Below, piece by piece: positions 52,185-60,293 of a DNA stretch of 64,000 nucleotides (positions within the stretch are counted from its first letter, which is position 1; each line of letters starts with the position of its first letter). The position numbers and the translations under genes are program-made. Origin of the DNA: an uncultured Thermoanaerobaculia bacterium (GTDB lineage: Bacteria; Acidobacteriota; Thermoanaerobaculia; Multivoradales; Multivoraceae); contig OX638294.1 of the NCBI GenBank assembly GCA_951812325.1, positions 1,202,527-1,266,526 of the forward strand, in the 5' to 3' direction. The notes beneath the pieces are model-generated. The model worked only from the letters and a program-made list of their open reading frames with translations, was not told the DNA's origin and searched no databases.

Positions 52185-53215
52185 GCCTTCTCCGGCAGGG
52201 CGAACGGGAGGTACGGATCGCCGTGCCGCACGTGGGCCGCCATCCGGTCGACCTGGCGGCAGAGGGTCTCCTGGGTGGTCCGACCTTCGGGTGAGCCGGC
52301 AACTTCCGATCTCATCAGCTTCTCCCATGCGGTGAAGAAGATACCGAGAGCCTCCCGGTTCAGGTTGATGCCGCCGGGCCGCTTCGGGTCGGGCTCGAAG
52401 TGGTCGGGGCGGATCTGGCGGCGATTGCAGATCCGGAGCACGAAGCGGTCCACGATCGGGTGCCGGAGTTCCTCGATCAGGTCCAGCGCGAGACTCGGCC
52501 GACCCGAGCGGACGGCGTGCAGGAAGCCGACGTACGGGTCGAGGCCCTTCGCTTCGAGCAGGCCCGCCAAGCGGTTCGCCAGCAGCACGTAGCCGAAGGA
52601 GAGCAGCGCGTTGGCCGGATCGGGAGGAGGCCGCCTGACGCGCGCGGAGAACGTGATGTCGCTCGTGAAGCACCCGCCCAGGGCGGCAAAGTACGTCTTG
52701 GCGCCGTCGCCTTCGAGGCCGAGAAGGGTCTCGGCGGCGCCGGCGCGGCCGGAACGGTCGGCCGACTTGCGCAGACTCCGGATCGCTTCGCCCAGCGACG
52801 GCCTGCCCGGGCGGTTGCCCCTCAGGGCCGACAGCACCGCGGCGCCGTTGCGGAGCTTTGTCGAGATGAAGGTCCGGCAGAGTTCAAGCGCAGCGTCCGG
52901 GGTCCGGGTCAGCCCGTACTGGGCGAGCCGCGCTTCGGCCGTCTTCGAACCCGGCGGCACGAGCCGGCCCCTGAGGCGACCGCCGGCGCTGAACCAGGAC
53001 ACGGCTATCCCCTTCTCAAGGCACAGGTGGGTCGCGTCCGTCGTCATGTGGGCGCGGCCGATCATGCCGATCGCGTCGACGCGGTGCGGCTGAAGTTCGG
53101 CCAGGGTCTTCCGCTTGATCCGCCCGTTCTCCTGCTGCCGATCGGTGGTGACAACGAGGCCGGAGGCCGCCCTGCGCACGACCGCGCCGGGCCGGGTCAC
53201 GTAGAGCGTCGGCAT
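52181..53215 (-). CDS. cas1: CRISPR integrase Cas1
   Basis: A 344-aa Cas1, the metal-dependent integrase of spacer acquisition. The N-terminal beta domain begins MPTLYVTRPGAVVRR; the helical catalytic domain has Glu168 in LLGLEGDGAK, His233 in FLHAVRSGRPSLALDLIEE and Glu248, matching the conserved E-H-E/D triad. There is no reverse transcriptase or Cas6 fusion. ATG 53215 is chosen because MPTLYVTRPG is the expected N-terminus and lies in a TGATG overlap with an upstream minicistron. A 98-bp tandem duplication placed a second copy of this start at 53313. Confidence 0.95.
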   Translation of the reverse strand: MPTLYVTRPGAVVRRAASGLVVTTDRQQENGRIKRKTLAELQPHRVDAIGMIGRAHMTTDATHLCLEKGIAVSWFSAGGRLRGRLVPPGSKTAEARLAQYGLTRTPDAALELCRTFISTKLRNGAAVLSALRGNRPGRPSLGEAIRSLRKSADRSGRAGAAETLLGLEGDGAKTYFAALGGCFTSDITFSARVRRPPPDPANALLSFGYVLLANRLAGLLEAKGLDPYVGFLHAVRSGRPSLALDLIEELRHPIVDRFVLRICNRRQIRPDHFEPDPKRPGGINLNREALGIFFTAWEKLMRSEVAGSPEGRTTQETLCRQVDRMAAHVRHGDPYLPFALPEKA

Positions 53216-53388
53216 CAGGCTTCCCCGGGCGGCATGGAGCCGGCCGGATCCCGGTCGGCGGGGTCCACAGCGGGCAGGGCGTCGCCGGGGCGGGTCACGT
53301 AGAGCGTCGGCATCAGGCTTCCCCGGGCGGCATGGAGCCGGCCGGATCCCGGTCGGCGGGGTCCACAGCGGACAGGGCGTCGCCGGGC
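53193..53388. repeat. 98-bp tandem duplication at the CARF-HEPN/cas1 junction
   Basis: The two units, 53193-53290 and 53291-53388, are almost identical (one visible change, GGGCAGGGC against GGACAGGGC). Each contains the C-terminal codons of the CARF-HEPN gene, the TGATG stop/start overlap and the first ten codons of cas1. Confidence 0.95.
53215..53313 (-). CDS. 32-codon minicistron created by the duplication
   Basis: The spare cas1 start at 53313 opens a short frame: the first ten residues are those of Cas1 (MPTLYVTRPG). It then runs into the duplicated end of the CARF-HEPN gene (DPADRDPAGSMPPGEA) and stops at 53215-53217 in a TGATG overlap with the real cas1 ATG. It overlaps the CARF-HEPN stop in the same TGATG manner. 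A functional peptide is unlikely. The frame may keep ribosomes moving from the effector gene into cas1, which is inference. Confidence 0.45.
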   Translation of the reverse strand: MPTLYVTRPGDALPAVDPADRDPAGSMPPGEA

Positions 53389-54863
53389 GGCATGGAGCGG
53401 GCGATGCGGAGGCGCCGGTCGAACAGGTCGCCGGCATGTCGGTCAAGGAGGTTGCCACGGACGGCGCGATCGTTCCCCGACCGGTCGTTGCCGGCGCCTC
53501 CAGGCGTCGACGGGTTCTCTGCGTCCTTCCGGGCGAGTGTGACGAGTTCCTTGAGGACTGCTTCCAGTGACCCTGGCTCCGTTGGCGCCTTGGCCGAGAA
53601 GCCGTGGATGAGGAGACTGTTGTTCCGGTTGCCGGGAACGAGATCGCTCGTTCCGGCCCGCCTGTCGTTCCGGGCGGCTCCCCTTCCCTTGTCGTACCGC
53701 AGCAGACGCTCCGCCAGAGGATCACCGAGCTCGTTCAGGAGGCGACTCACCTGAAAGCGGGCAGCGGTCAGGTTACCGGCCGTGCGGCCCAAGGGGCGCG
53801 ACTTCTTCTTCTTCTGGAGCTTGCGCTGCAGGCGCTGCACCGCCTCATGGCCGGGGTCGAGATTCGCCGAATCCAGCCCATGGTCGAACAGGCGGGCCTG
53901 GCCGATCAGTTCCAGCACCCGGTAGGCCCGTACGAAGGCGTCCTCATGCTGGCCGTGGCGCACCCGGCGTTCGCCGCTGGCGAGCAGATCGACGATCAGC
54001 AACCGGAGTCGGTGAGCCATGGCCTTGTGCTGGCTCCGGTCCACTTCGCGTGCGAGGTCCTGGACCCAGCCTTCCATCTCCCGCGTTGGCCACAGCGGGG
54101 TCCAGTCCCGCAAGCCCTGTGAGCGGGGAGCGCCCGGCACGGCCGAGCCCGAAGCCTGTTCGTAGTCCAGTCGGTCCCAGGCCTCATAGAACGCCGCAGC
54201 GCCCTTGATCGCAGGGAGCGGCTCGGTTCGGCCGGGCAGCAACTCCTGCACGGCGCTGAAGTTGCCGCGCCTCATCAGATCGTGTGCAAGGTCAAGCCGG
54301 CGATGCCTGTCCACCGTGGTCGTCGGGAGGCGGCGCACGACCTCGCTCCCGGTCCGAACCATGCCGCGAGCGTCGCGTTCGCCGTCGACGTAGACGAGAT
54401 GGGGAATCGACCAGCGGACCGCGGCCAGCACCGCGGCGGCGCTCATCGCCTTCGTGCCGCGGGTGAAGTCGACGCGGACGGCTTGCGGGTCCTCCTCCCG
54501 CAGGGTCTCGCTGAGCACGGAGTCGAAGTGCGCGTAGGCGCGGTCGGCGTCGAACTCGGCCTGCTCCGGCAGCGGCCGGACCTCGAGGTCGACGTCGGTC
54601 GGCGTTTCGGGACGCCGGGCAAACTTGTTGGCAAGCTCCGCCGTCACGCTCGACGGCAGCAACACGGCCCGCCGGCAACCCGACGCGCGAATCGACTTGC
54701 GGAGCGGCCCAAACAGCGTCCCCTCCAGGTCGGTGCTGCTGCCGGTGCCGACGGTGAGAACCAGGACACTGCAGACCGGCAAGCCGGGTCCGGATGCCGG
54801 TCTCGAGCTCTCGAGAGGCGAGCTCGACTTCGAGTCGCTCGACGTCTGCGGCCCCGGAGTCAT
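53313..54863 (-). CDS. CARF-HEPN ribonuclease, Cas02710/Csm6-Csx1-like (TIGR02710-type)
   Basis: A 516-aa putative ancillary ribonuclease of type III immunity. The N-terminal CARF domain has SVLVLTVGTGSS (residues about 32-43) and FTRGTKAMSAAAVLAAV (about residue 135), the two strand-loop motifs that bind cyclic oligoadenylate in this family. The middle helical part includes FVRAYRVLELIGQARLF, and the C-terminus has RNNSLLIHGF, an R-x6-H HEPN site with Arg413 and His420. TIGR02710-type proteins have this layout. It would be switched on by the product of Cmr2 and then cut RNA. ATG 54863 overlaps the upstream stop (ATGA), which excludes the longer frame. The last 16 residues come from a duplicated segment and may be dispensable. 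Confidence 0.85.
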   Translation of the reverse strand: MTPGPQTSSDSKSSSPLESSRPASGPGLPVCSVLVLTVGTGSSTDLEGTLFGPLRKSIRASGCRRAVLLPSSVTAELANKFARRPETPTDVDLEVRPLPEQAEFDADRAYAHFDSVLSETLREEDPQAVRVDFTRGTKAMSAAAVLAAVRWSIPHLVYVDGERDARGMVRTGSEVVRRLPTTTVDRHRRLDLAHDLMRRGNFSAVQELLPGRTEPLPAIKGAAAFYEAWDRLDYEQASGSAVPGAPRSQGLRDWTPLWPTREMEGWVQDLAREVDRSQHKAMAHRLRLLIVDLLASGERRVRHGQHEDAFVRAYRVLELIGQARLFDHGLDSANLDPGHEAVQRLQRKLQKKKKSRPLGRTAGNLTAARFQVSRLLNELGDPLAERLLRYDKGRGAARNDRRAGTSDLVPGNRNNSLLIHGFSAKAPTEPGSLEAVLKELVTLARKDAENPSTPGGAGNDRSGNDRAVRGNLLDRHAGDLFDRRLRIARSMPPGDALSAVDPADRDPAGSMPPGEA

Positions 54864-57394
54864 CGACGGCGCCTTCCGCGGCCTTTGCCGCGGGGACTCG
54901 CCTTGGCGCTCGGGGCGCGCCCGGCATCTCCGGGCGGCCACCGGAAGGCGGAATCGTGCGGGTTGGCCCTGTTCACGATCAGCGTCACCGTCTGTCCGGG
55001 CTGAGCGTTCGCCGGAACCTCGTCGGTGTTCAGAATCGGACCGTTGGCGCCACTCGGTTCGTGCTTCGCTCTCCAGCCTTCCTTCTTCGTCTTCTCCTCA
55101 AGAAGCACACACTCGACTCGTTCGCCCCCCTTCGGGAAGTTGCCCGACGGCGCGGACAAAACGCGATGGAACGGCTGCGGAACCGAGGGACCGGCCGGGC
55201 GCCGCCGGCGGGGGCCTCTGCCCGGCCCTGAGCCGCCCGGGCCTGCGGCGGGGCCAGCGGCCGGGCCGGGGCGCCCGGCGGCGGAGGTCGCCAGGTCCCT
55301 TTTGGCGCGGTCGGCGGCCTCCTGCAGCACCCTCCTGCTCTCGCTCGTGTTGGGCAGGCTGGCGGCCGGGAACGCGGCGAAGCGAACGAGGAACGGAGCC
55401 TCGCCCTTGCGGGACAGGCTCCAGTGAACCGGGGAGGTGTGGCGGTCGCGGACGTGGCGAGGGAGATTCCAGTGCGCTGGCGGGGAGTGGCGCCTGCCGA
55501 CGCGGCGGGGCAGGCCGAGAGCAAGTCGCTCGTCCGGCCGAGCCGATCCGCCGGCCGTCCGGTCGCTGCGACCGGCGAAGCTCTTCACGAGGCGCTGGTA
55601 AATCGTGCCGACCCGGTCCAGCGCGTACCAGGCATCGGTCCACGAGGTCGGCTGTTCCACCAGGATCATCTCTTCCAGTCTCGGTGAACCGATCCCTCGC
55701 TCCGCGGGCAGGCCGAGGTGGTCACGCAGGGCTCTGGCCGCCCCCTTGCAAGCCTCCAGGCCGTCGATGCCGTCCACATCGAGGTCCCGGAACGAACCGA
55801 AGCCCTTCCGGGCCTTGGAACCGACCCCGCCGAAGCGGCACAGCAGCCAGAGAGCCGCCTCACCCTGACGCAGCACGTCGTCCGCCTCGATGGATCTCCC
55901 GCCGCTGCCGCCCGCTCGGCTCCGCCGGGTGCCCGTTCGGCTCTCCCCTGCGCCCGTTCGCCTCTCCCCGGCGCCCGTTCGCCTCTCCCCGGCGCCCGTT
56001 CGCCTCTCCCCGGCGCCCGTTCGGCTCTCCCCGGCGCCCATTCGGCTCCGCCTGGCGCTCAGCGTGACGCGCCAGGCCGCGTCCGCGTCAACGTACCAGC
56101 GTTTCCGGTTCCTCTCGTCCATGCCGTAGGAGGCGTAGAACAGCCCCTGCGTCGTCTTGCCGTCCTTCGGCGGCTCGATGCCGTGCCGGCCGGCGAAGCT
56201 ATCCTTGATCTTGTAGCGGTCCTTGTAGGCAAAAAGCGAGGGCTTCGCGTTCCGCTTCCCGCTGACGCTGATCGCCAGAGCGCCGCCGGTTTTGGCATCG
56301 CCCCATATCGCGGTCTCCAGTTCGCGAAGCCGCTTCCGGTCCAGGTGGCCGGCGTGCAGCGTTCGCCACCACCAGCGCAACAGACCGCGCAGGGTCGCCG
56401 GCCGCAGGTCGCAGTCCGACTCCCCCTGCGCGGCGCCGGCGAGAAAGGCCGGCGTCGCCAGAGTCAGGCGGTGACTGGAGATCCTCCGCGCGGCCCGCGG
56501 CGGCGGAACCGGCCCTTCGATGAGGTGAGAGCGGCCATTCCCGCCGGTGCCGCCGGCCCGAGCCGTCGATTCGTCCACGAGGCGAAAGCGGCCGTAGCCC
56601 GCGTTCGTCTTCGCTCCGGCGCCGGCGTGGCACAACGCGCCGGCGAGACACTCGGAGGCAAGCTTGACGAGATCGGCGGACTCCTGCCCGCCGCCGGGTC
56701 CCGGGCTCACCGCAAAGTCGAACTCGACGCCCGGTTTCACCGCCAGGAAGTAGACCGGGACAGGGCTTTCCCAGTCGCCGGGGTCCCCACCGCCTTCGTA
56801 GTACTTCACGTGGTGATTGTTCGTGATGTCCGGCTCAAGCCGCGGCCACTCAACCGGCCAGGCGTCGTGGAAGACGACCGCGCCGGCCTGGGAGCCTTCC
56901 GGGTCCCCGACACCGGCCTGCCGCCACGTCTTGTGCCGCTCGCTGCCGGCAGCCCAGCCGAACGCGCGCAGAATCCGCCCCCACGCCCCGGCCTGATCGT
57001 CCTGGTCGGCAAGCCAGACCGTCTCCGCCCAGGCCCGCGCCATGCCCTTGAGGCCGGAAGCGGGCAGACAGCAGAAGCCGTAGAGCGGATGCAGGTGGAT
57101 TCCCGCATTCTCCAGGGCCGAGGCACGCGCGAGGTGAAGGGTCAGCGGGCCATCCGTCTCGGCACGGAAACTCGTGGCGCCCAACGCGCGCAGGCTGGCC
57201 GCCCGACGTTCTCTCAGCGACTTCAGCAGGTCGGCGTGCCCGCCGGCCGCGCAGATCTGCCCCAGCGCCTCAAGCTGGTCCTTCTGCTCCCCCGGCGGCG
57301 TGAACTTGTCGAGCAGCAGGCCGGGATGACGGTCCGCATCCGGCGCCTTCCGGAAGAGGTCGCTCACGGCCCGCGGCAGGACGAGTTCGCTCAC
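54860..57394 (-). CDS. Cmr6-Cmr1 fusion RAMP protein
   Basis: An 844-aa protein combining two subunits of the Cmr effector. Residues about 1-290 look like Cmr6: FRAETDGPLTLHLARASALE, GIHLHPLYGFCCLPASGLKG, VVFHDAWPVEWPRLEPDITN and GAGAKTNAGYGRF. Residues about 310-600 look like Cmr1: RLTLATPAFLAGAAQGESDC, LRPATLRGLLRWWWRTL, LETAIWGDAKTGGAL and ALWLLCRFGGVGSKARKGFG. A Gly/Pro-rich linker (about 690-735) leads to an extra beta-rich tail with VECVLLEEKTKKEGWRAKHE. Cmr1 and Cmr6 are normally separate. Cmr6 caps the crRNA 3' side of the Cmr4/Cmr5 filament next to Cmr1, so the fusion joins neighbouring subunits. The start is GTG 57394. A 21-bp minisatellite lies in the Cmr1 part. Confidence 0.85.
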   Translation of the reverse strand: MSELVLPRAVSDLFRKAPDADRHPGLLLDKFTPPGEQKDQLEALGQICAAGGHADLLKSLRERRAASLRALGATSFRAETDGPLTLHLARASALENAGIHLHPLYGFCCLPASGLKGMARAWAETVWLADQDDQAGAWGRILRAFGWAAGSERHKTWRQAGVGDPEGSQAGAVVFHDAWPVEWPRLEPDITNNHHVKYYEGGGDPGDWESPVPVYFLAVKPGVEFDFAVSPGPGGGQESADLVKLASECLAGALCHAGAGAKTNAGYGRFRLVDESTARAGGTGGNGRSHLIEGPVPPPRAARRISSHRLTLATPAFLAGAAQGESDCDLRPATLRGLLRWWWRTLHAGHLDRKRLRELETAIWGDAKTGGALAISVSGKRNAKPSLFAYKDRYKIKDSFAGRHGIEPPKDGKTTQGLFYASYGMDERNRKRWYVDADAAWRVTLSARRSRMGAGESRTGAGERRTGAGERRTGAGERRTGAGESRTGTRRSRAGGSGGRSIEADDVLRQGEAALWLLCRFGGVGSKARKGFGSFRDLDVDGIDGLEACKGAARALRDHLGLPAERGIGSPRLEEMILVEQPTSWTDAWYALDRVGTIYQRLVKSFAGRSDRTAGGSARPDERLALGLPRRVGRRHSPPAHWNLPRHVRDRHTSPVHWSLSRKGEAPFLVRFAAFPAASLPNTSESRRVLQEAADRAKRDLATSAAGRPGPAAGPAAGPGGSGPGRGPRRRRPAGPSVPQPFHRVLSAPSGNFPKGGERVECVLLEEKTKKEGWRAKHEPSGANGPILNTDEVPANAQPGQTVTLIVNRANPHDSAFRWPPGDAGRAPSAKASPRGKGRGRRRR
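55930..56050. repeat. 21-bp in-frame minisatellite in the Cmr1 half
   Basis: Six units of about GGCGCCCGTTCGCCTCTCCCC (plus strand) encode RTGAGER-type heptads, in a loop after the WRVTLSARRSR segment. Confidence 0.92.
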
Positions 57395-57557
57395 GCCGCG
57401 TCTCGGCGCCCGTGCGTCTCGATGAGCGTCGCGCGCTGGAGAATCCGCAGATAGCGAGCGATCCCACGCGGAGGCAGCGGAGATCGAGCGACTGATCGAG
57501 GAGACGGTGCTCGGCGCCGGCCGCCGGGACCTGGCCGCTGTCGTCCGTCCGGCACGT
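57395..57557. other. 163-bp gap inside the cmr operon
   Basis: This is the only sizeable gap between cmr2 and cas2. A minus-strand frame runs through it and ends in a GTGA overlap with the Cmr6-Cmr1 start, but it comes from an alternative frame of cmr5 and shows no family resemblance. It might hold an internal promoter or be decayed sequence. Confidence 0.35.
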
Positions 57558-57956
57558 CTACTCGTCTCCTTCCTCGTTCCCGAAGCGGGCCTCGGCGAAG
57601 CGCGTCAACCACTGGAGGTAGGCCAGGGCCTCGTCCGTGGCGAGCTGAAGGAAGACGGCGTCGCCCTTCGTGATCGCCTCGACCAGATCCCGGGTGTCTG
57701 CCGGTTGTGCGGGGAGGTTGCGCCGCTTCAGTACCCATTCCGAGAGGTCATCCACCACGGGGTGGTTCGTGCCGCCGCCCGACTTCGCATTCAGGAACGC
57801 CAGTGCGTGGCCCAGGCCGGAAGTCAGGGTGCGGACGGGCAGGTGTTTCGCCTGCCGCTTGTAGTCCTCGCCCCTCCCCGGGTCCAGGCCCTCGACCTTC
57901 TCCCAGGCATGCGCCGCGCGCCGCTGGTCCAGCGTCTGACGGCCGGCGGCGCTCAC
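57558..57956 (-). CDS. cmr5: Type III-B Cmr small subunit Cmr5
   Basis: A 132-aa alpha-helical small subunit that lines the target strand in the Cmr complex. It begins TLDQRRAAHAWEKVEGL, with an internal KRQAKHLPVRTLTSGLGHALAFL and ALAYLQWLTRFAEARF near the end, as in the Cmr5 family. The start is GTG 57956 in a GTGA overlap with the cmr4 stop. Length is normal. Confidence 0.9.
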   Translation of the reverse strand: MSAAGRQTLDQRRAAHAWEKVEGLDPGRGEDYKRQAKHLPVRTLTSGLGHALAFLNAKSGGGTNHPVVDDLSEWVLKRRNLPAQPADTRDLVEAITKGDAVFLQLATDEALAYLQWLTRFAEARFGNEEGDE

Positions 57957-58942
57957 GAGCTCGCCTCCCCAGCCGCCCGCTCGCCGCCCTCCAGGAACCG
58001 GGCGCTGCAGAGTCCCTTGCCGATCGTCTGATCCGCGCCGACCTGAAGGACCTTGGGGACAGCCTCCGTCAGCAGATCGAGTACCTCGTCGGCAGCCAGG
58101 GCGACCTCCTGACTTCGGCTCGCCGCGGCGATGACGCTGGCGTAGAGAATCGTCTCCGCCGGAATGAACTCCTCGTAGAAGAGCGCTCCGCCCCGGACCG
58201 TCTTCGTCTCGTAGTCAAGGCCCACGCGGGCGACCACCTCGGTGGCGTGGCGAACGAACCAGGTGAAGTCATCGTCGTGCAGGACGACCAGATTGCGGCG
58301 CAGGCGCTGGGCCGTCGCCGAATCCGCGACGACGCGGCTCGCCAGCCATTCCGCCGCGCCGTCGTCCGCGACGCGCCGGTACTCGAACTCCTCCAGTATC
58401 AGGCAGTCGTCGGCGACGACGAGGTCGCACGACGGAGGGCAGGCCGCCGCGCCCCGCTTGACCCGTGGAGGTTCAGGCGCGCCGTCGACCCCCGCCAGCA
58501 GTTTCGCGTCGCGGGCGAAGCGCTCCAGGGCGCCCGGGCAGGTGGTCCAGGCAAACACGCCGCGCAGGGAGCGCACCGGGAAGGCGAGCAGGCGGGCGTC
58601 GGTGAGCGAGACGGCGCCGGCGAAGTCGCTGGCGTTGTTCGTGTCGGGCCCGAACATGGCGGCTACCTCCGGCGCGCCCGGAGGTTGCCTGCGGGAGGCG
58701 GAGACGCTCGCTGAGCTGCCTCGCGGCGCCTCGGCGGACCGCCGCGGGATTCCCGCCCGCATCGACCTGAACCGCTCGCTGCAGGCGGCTCGGAGGACTC
58801 CCTTGAGACTCGACCCCGGGATGAGCGGCCACTGGGTATGGCGTTCGCGCGCCACCGGCAGGTCCACGACCCCCAGAGCGACGCCGGCGCCAGGGTGCAG
58901 GCCGGTCAGGGCGTGAAGGAACAGGAGCTTCGCGTCAGGCAT
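57953..58942 (-). CDS. cmr4: Type III-B Cmr backbone nuclease subunit Cmr4 (Cas7)
   Basis: A 329-aa RAMP subunit that forms the Cmr filament on crRNA and cuts bound target RNA every six nucleotides. LLFLHALTGLHPGAGVALG and VVDLPVARERHTQWPLIPGS are the family N-terminus. Asp27 in the VVDLPV loop matches the catalytic Asp known from other Cmr4 proteins. SSLKGVLRAACSERFR follows, then MFGPDTNNASDFAGAVSLTD and, near the end, FIPAETILYA and GADQTIGKGLC. The start ATG 58942 lies in an 8-bp overlap with the cmr3 end, so the upstream frame extension is rejected. Confidence 0.95.
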   Translation of the reverse strand: MPDAKLLFLHALTGLHPGAGVALGVVDLPVARERHTQWPLIPGSSLKGVLRAACSERFRSMRAGIPRRSAEAPRGSSASVSASRRQPPGAPEVAAMFGPDTNNASDFAGAVSLTDARLLAFPVRSLRGVFAWTTCPGALERFARDAKLLAGVDGAPEPPRVKRGAAACPPSCDLVVADDCLILEEFEYRRVADDGAAEWLASRVVADSATAQRLRRNLVVLHDDDFTWFVRHATEVVARVGLDYETKTVRGGALFYEEFIPAETILYASVIAAASRSQEVALAADEVLDLLTEAVPKVLQVGADQTIGKGLCSARFLEGGERAAGEASS

Positions 58943-60293
58943 GGTTCCATTCTCCAAGGTGATAGGCGCCCCAGCCGGCGGCGGCGTCCTCGGCCGAACA
59001 CAGGGCGCCGTGTTCCCCATCGAGCCCGGGGGCGTGATTCAGGAAGTAGACGCTGCCGGCCGGCACGGCGAAGCGCGTGGGCTTGGGGCCCCGCCGGGCA
59101 AGGTCCCAGCCGGAGACCGCAAGATATCCGGGCACGGCCGCGGCGACCGGTTGCAGCTGTGGCGGCTTCCAGCCGCCGAAGAGCCCGGGCGTGGTCAGAA
59201 GAACGAGTCGTCCCGCGGTCGAGGCGGCGCCGCCGCCGCCCGGAAGTCGAGCCCGCTCCGGGCGCTCGACTGCCTGCCACTTCTGTAGTGGCAGTTGTTG
59301 ACGGCGACGGGTGCGGTCCCGCCGTCGCTGAATCGAGGGTAAGACCGGCTCACGCGCAGGGACCGGCTCAGGCGCAGGCTTGACCGTCTTCGCTTCCTTC
59401 GCTTCCTTGACTCTCGTGACTTGCGTGGCCTTCGTCACGATGGCCCGCCGTCCTTCGCCGCCCAACGCCAGGACGTCGGGCTCGTCCGGGCAGACCAAAA
59501 GGTCGGCGGGCGCCCCGAGCAGGTCGACCGCCAGGGCGACGCCGGGCCGCAGACGGAGCATCTGCACCTGGTAGATCAAGCCGTCCGCCGCCGCGCGGCG
59601 CACCGGGTCAATGCCGACGCCGACGCGTTCCTCCTGATCGAAGAGCTCCTCCGCGGCCACGACATCGCCGCCGTCGGGTACGTCGCCGGCGAGGAACCGG
59701 GCGAGGCCGTTCGGGCCCAGGTAGCCGCCGCAGCGCCTGGTCGACTCGCGGCTTCTGCACCAGAGCGGGGCGAGCCCCGGCCCGGCATGCTCGGGCGGCT
59801 GCCAGCCGGGGAGCGCCGACTGGAGCGGGTCGAGGCGCAACAGGCGATCCGGGTCTTCGTTGGAGCGTTCGATGGTCGCCGGCATCGCAACGAGGCGCTC
59901 GTCGTTTCGGGTGAACCACGGGCCTCGAAGCCCCAACCGACCGACCGCTTCAACCTCCGGACCCTGTTTCGCCGCGGCTTCGGCAAACGAGCAGCCGCCC
60001 GCGACCGCCCGGCCGAGGGCCGCGAAGTCGGCGCCGGCACGGCCCAGCAGCCATGTGCGCACGGCGCCGGCCATCGCCTGCGGAGTCGGCAGGCTGCTCG
60101 CGGCCCGCGAAGCGGGTTCGAACGGCCGTCCGTCGCCGAAGAACAGCGTGTCGAGCGGCTCGACCAGCAGCGAGACGACGGCGGGGGAAGCCGCAGAATG
60201 GGGGGCAGGGGATCGGCGCCCATCCGGACCGACAGGCGCGCCAGGTGTTTGCGGCGGGAAGGTCGAGGCCTCGCCCTTCGGCGGGTCAGTCAT
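58935..60293 (-). CDS. cmr3: Type III-B Cmr subunit Cmr3 (Cas5-like)
   Basis: A 452-aa RAMP protein that holds the crRNA 5' tag next to Cmr2. The N-terminal strand SLLVEPLDTLFFGDGRPFEP, then SSLPTPQAMAGAVRTWLLG and GLRGPWFTRND, are characteristic of Cmr3. The C-terminal half has LVLLTTPGLFGGWKPP and PAGSVYFLNH. The first 40 residues (TDPPKGEASTFPPQ...) are an unstructured extension, as is a Lys/Pro/Arg-rich insert around residues 305-345. The start ATG 60293 overlaps cmr2 by 8 bp. Confidence 0.93.
   Translation of the reverse strand: MTDPPKGEASTFPPQTPGAPVGPDGRRSPAPHSAASPAVVSLLVEPLDTLFFGDGRPFEPASRAASSLPTPQAMAGAVRTWLLGRAGADFAALGRAVAGGCSFAEAAAKQGPEVEAVGRLGLRGPWFTRNDERLVAMPATIERSNEDPDRLLRLDPLQSALPGWQPPEHAGPGLAPLWCRSRESTRRCGGYLGPNGLARFLAGDVPDGGDVVAAEELFDQEERVGVGIDPVRRAAADGLIYQVQMLRLRPGVALAVDLLGAPADLLVCPDEPDVLALGGEGRRAIVTKATQVTRVKEAKEAKTVKPAPEPVPAREPVLPSIQRRRDRTRRRQQLPLQKWQAVERPERARLPGGGGAASTAGRLVLLTTPGLFGGWKPPQLQPVAAAVPGYLAVSGWDLARRGPKPTRFAVPAGSVYFLNHAPGLDGEHGALCSAEDAAAGWGAYHLGEWNHA

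Noticed and set aside
53216..53725. Longer 514-aa reading of cas1
   Set aside because: The additional N-terminus is an out-of-frame reading of the CARF-HEPN gene end; the true Cas1 start MPTLYVTRPG is at 53215.
57391..57738. 115-aa minus-strand frame ending in a GTGA overlap with the Cmr6-Cmr1 start
   Set aside because: It begins in a shifted frame of cmr5 and has no recognisable domain; the overlap is probably chance.
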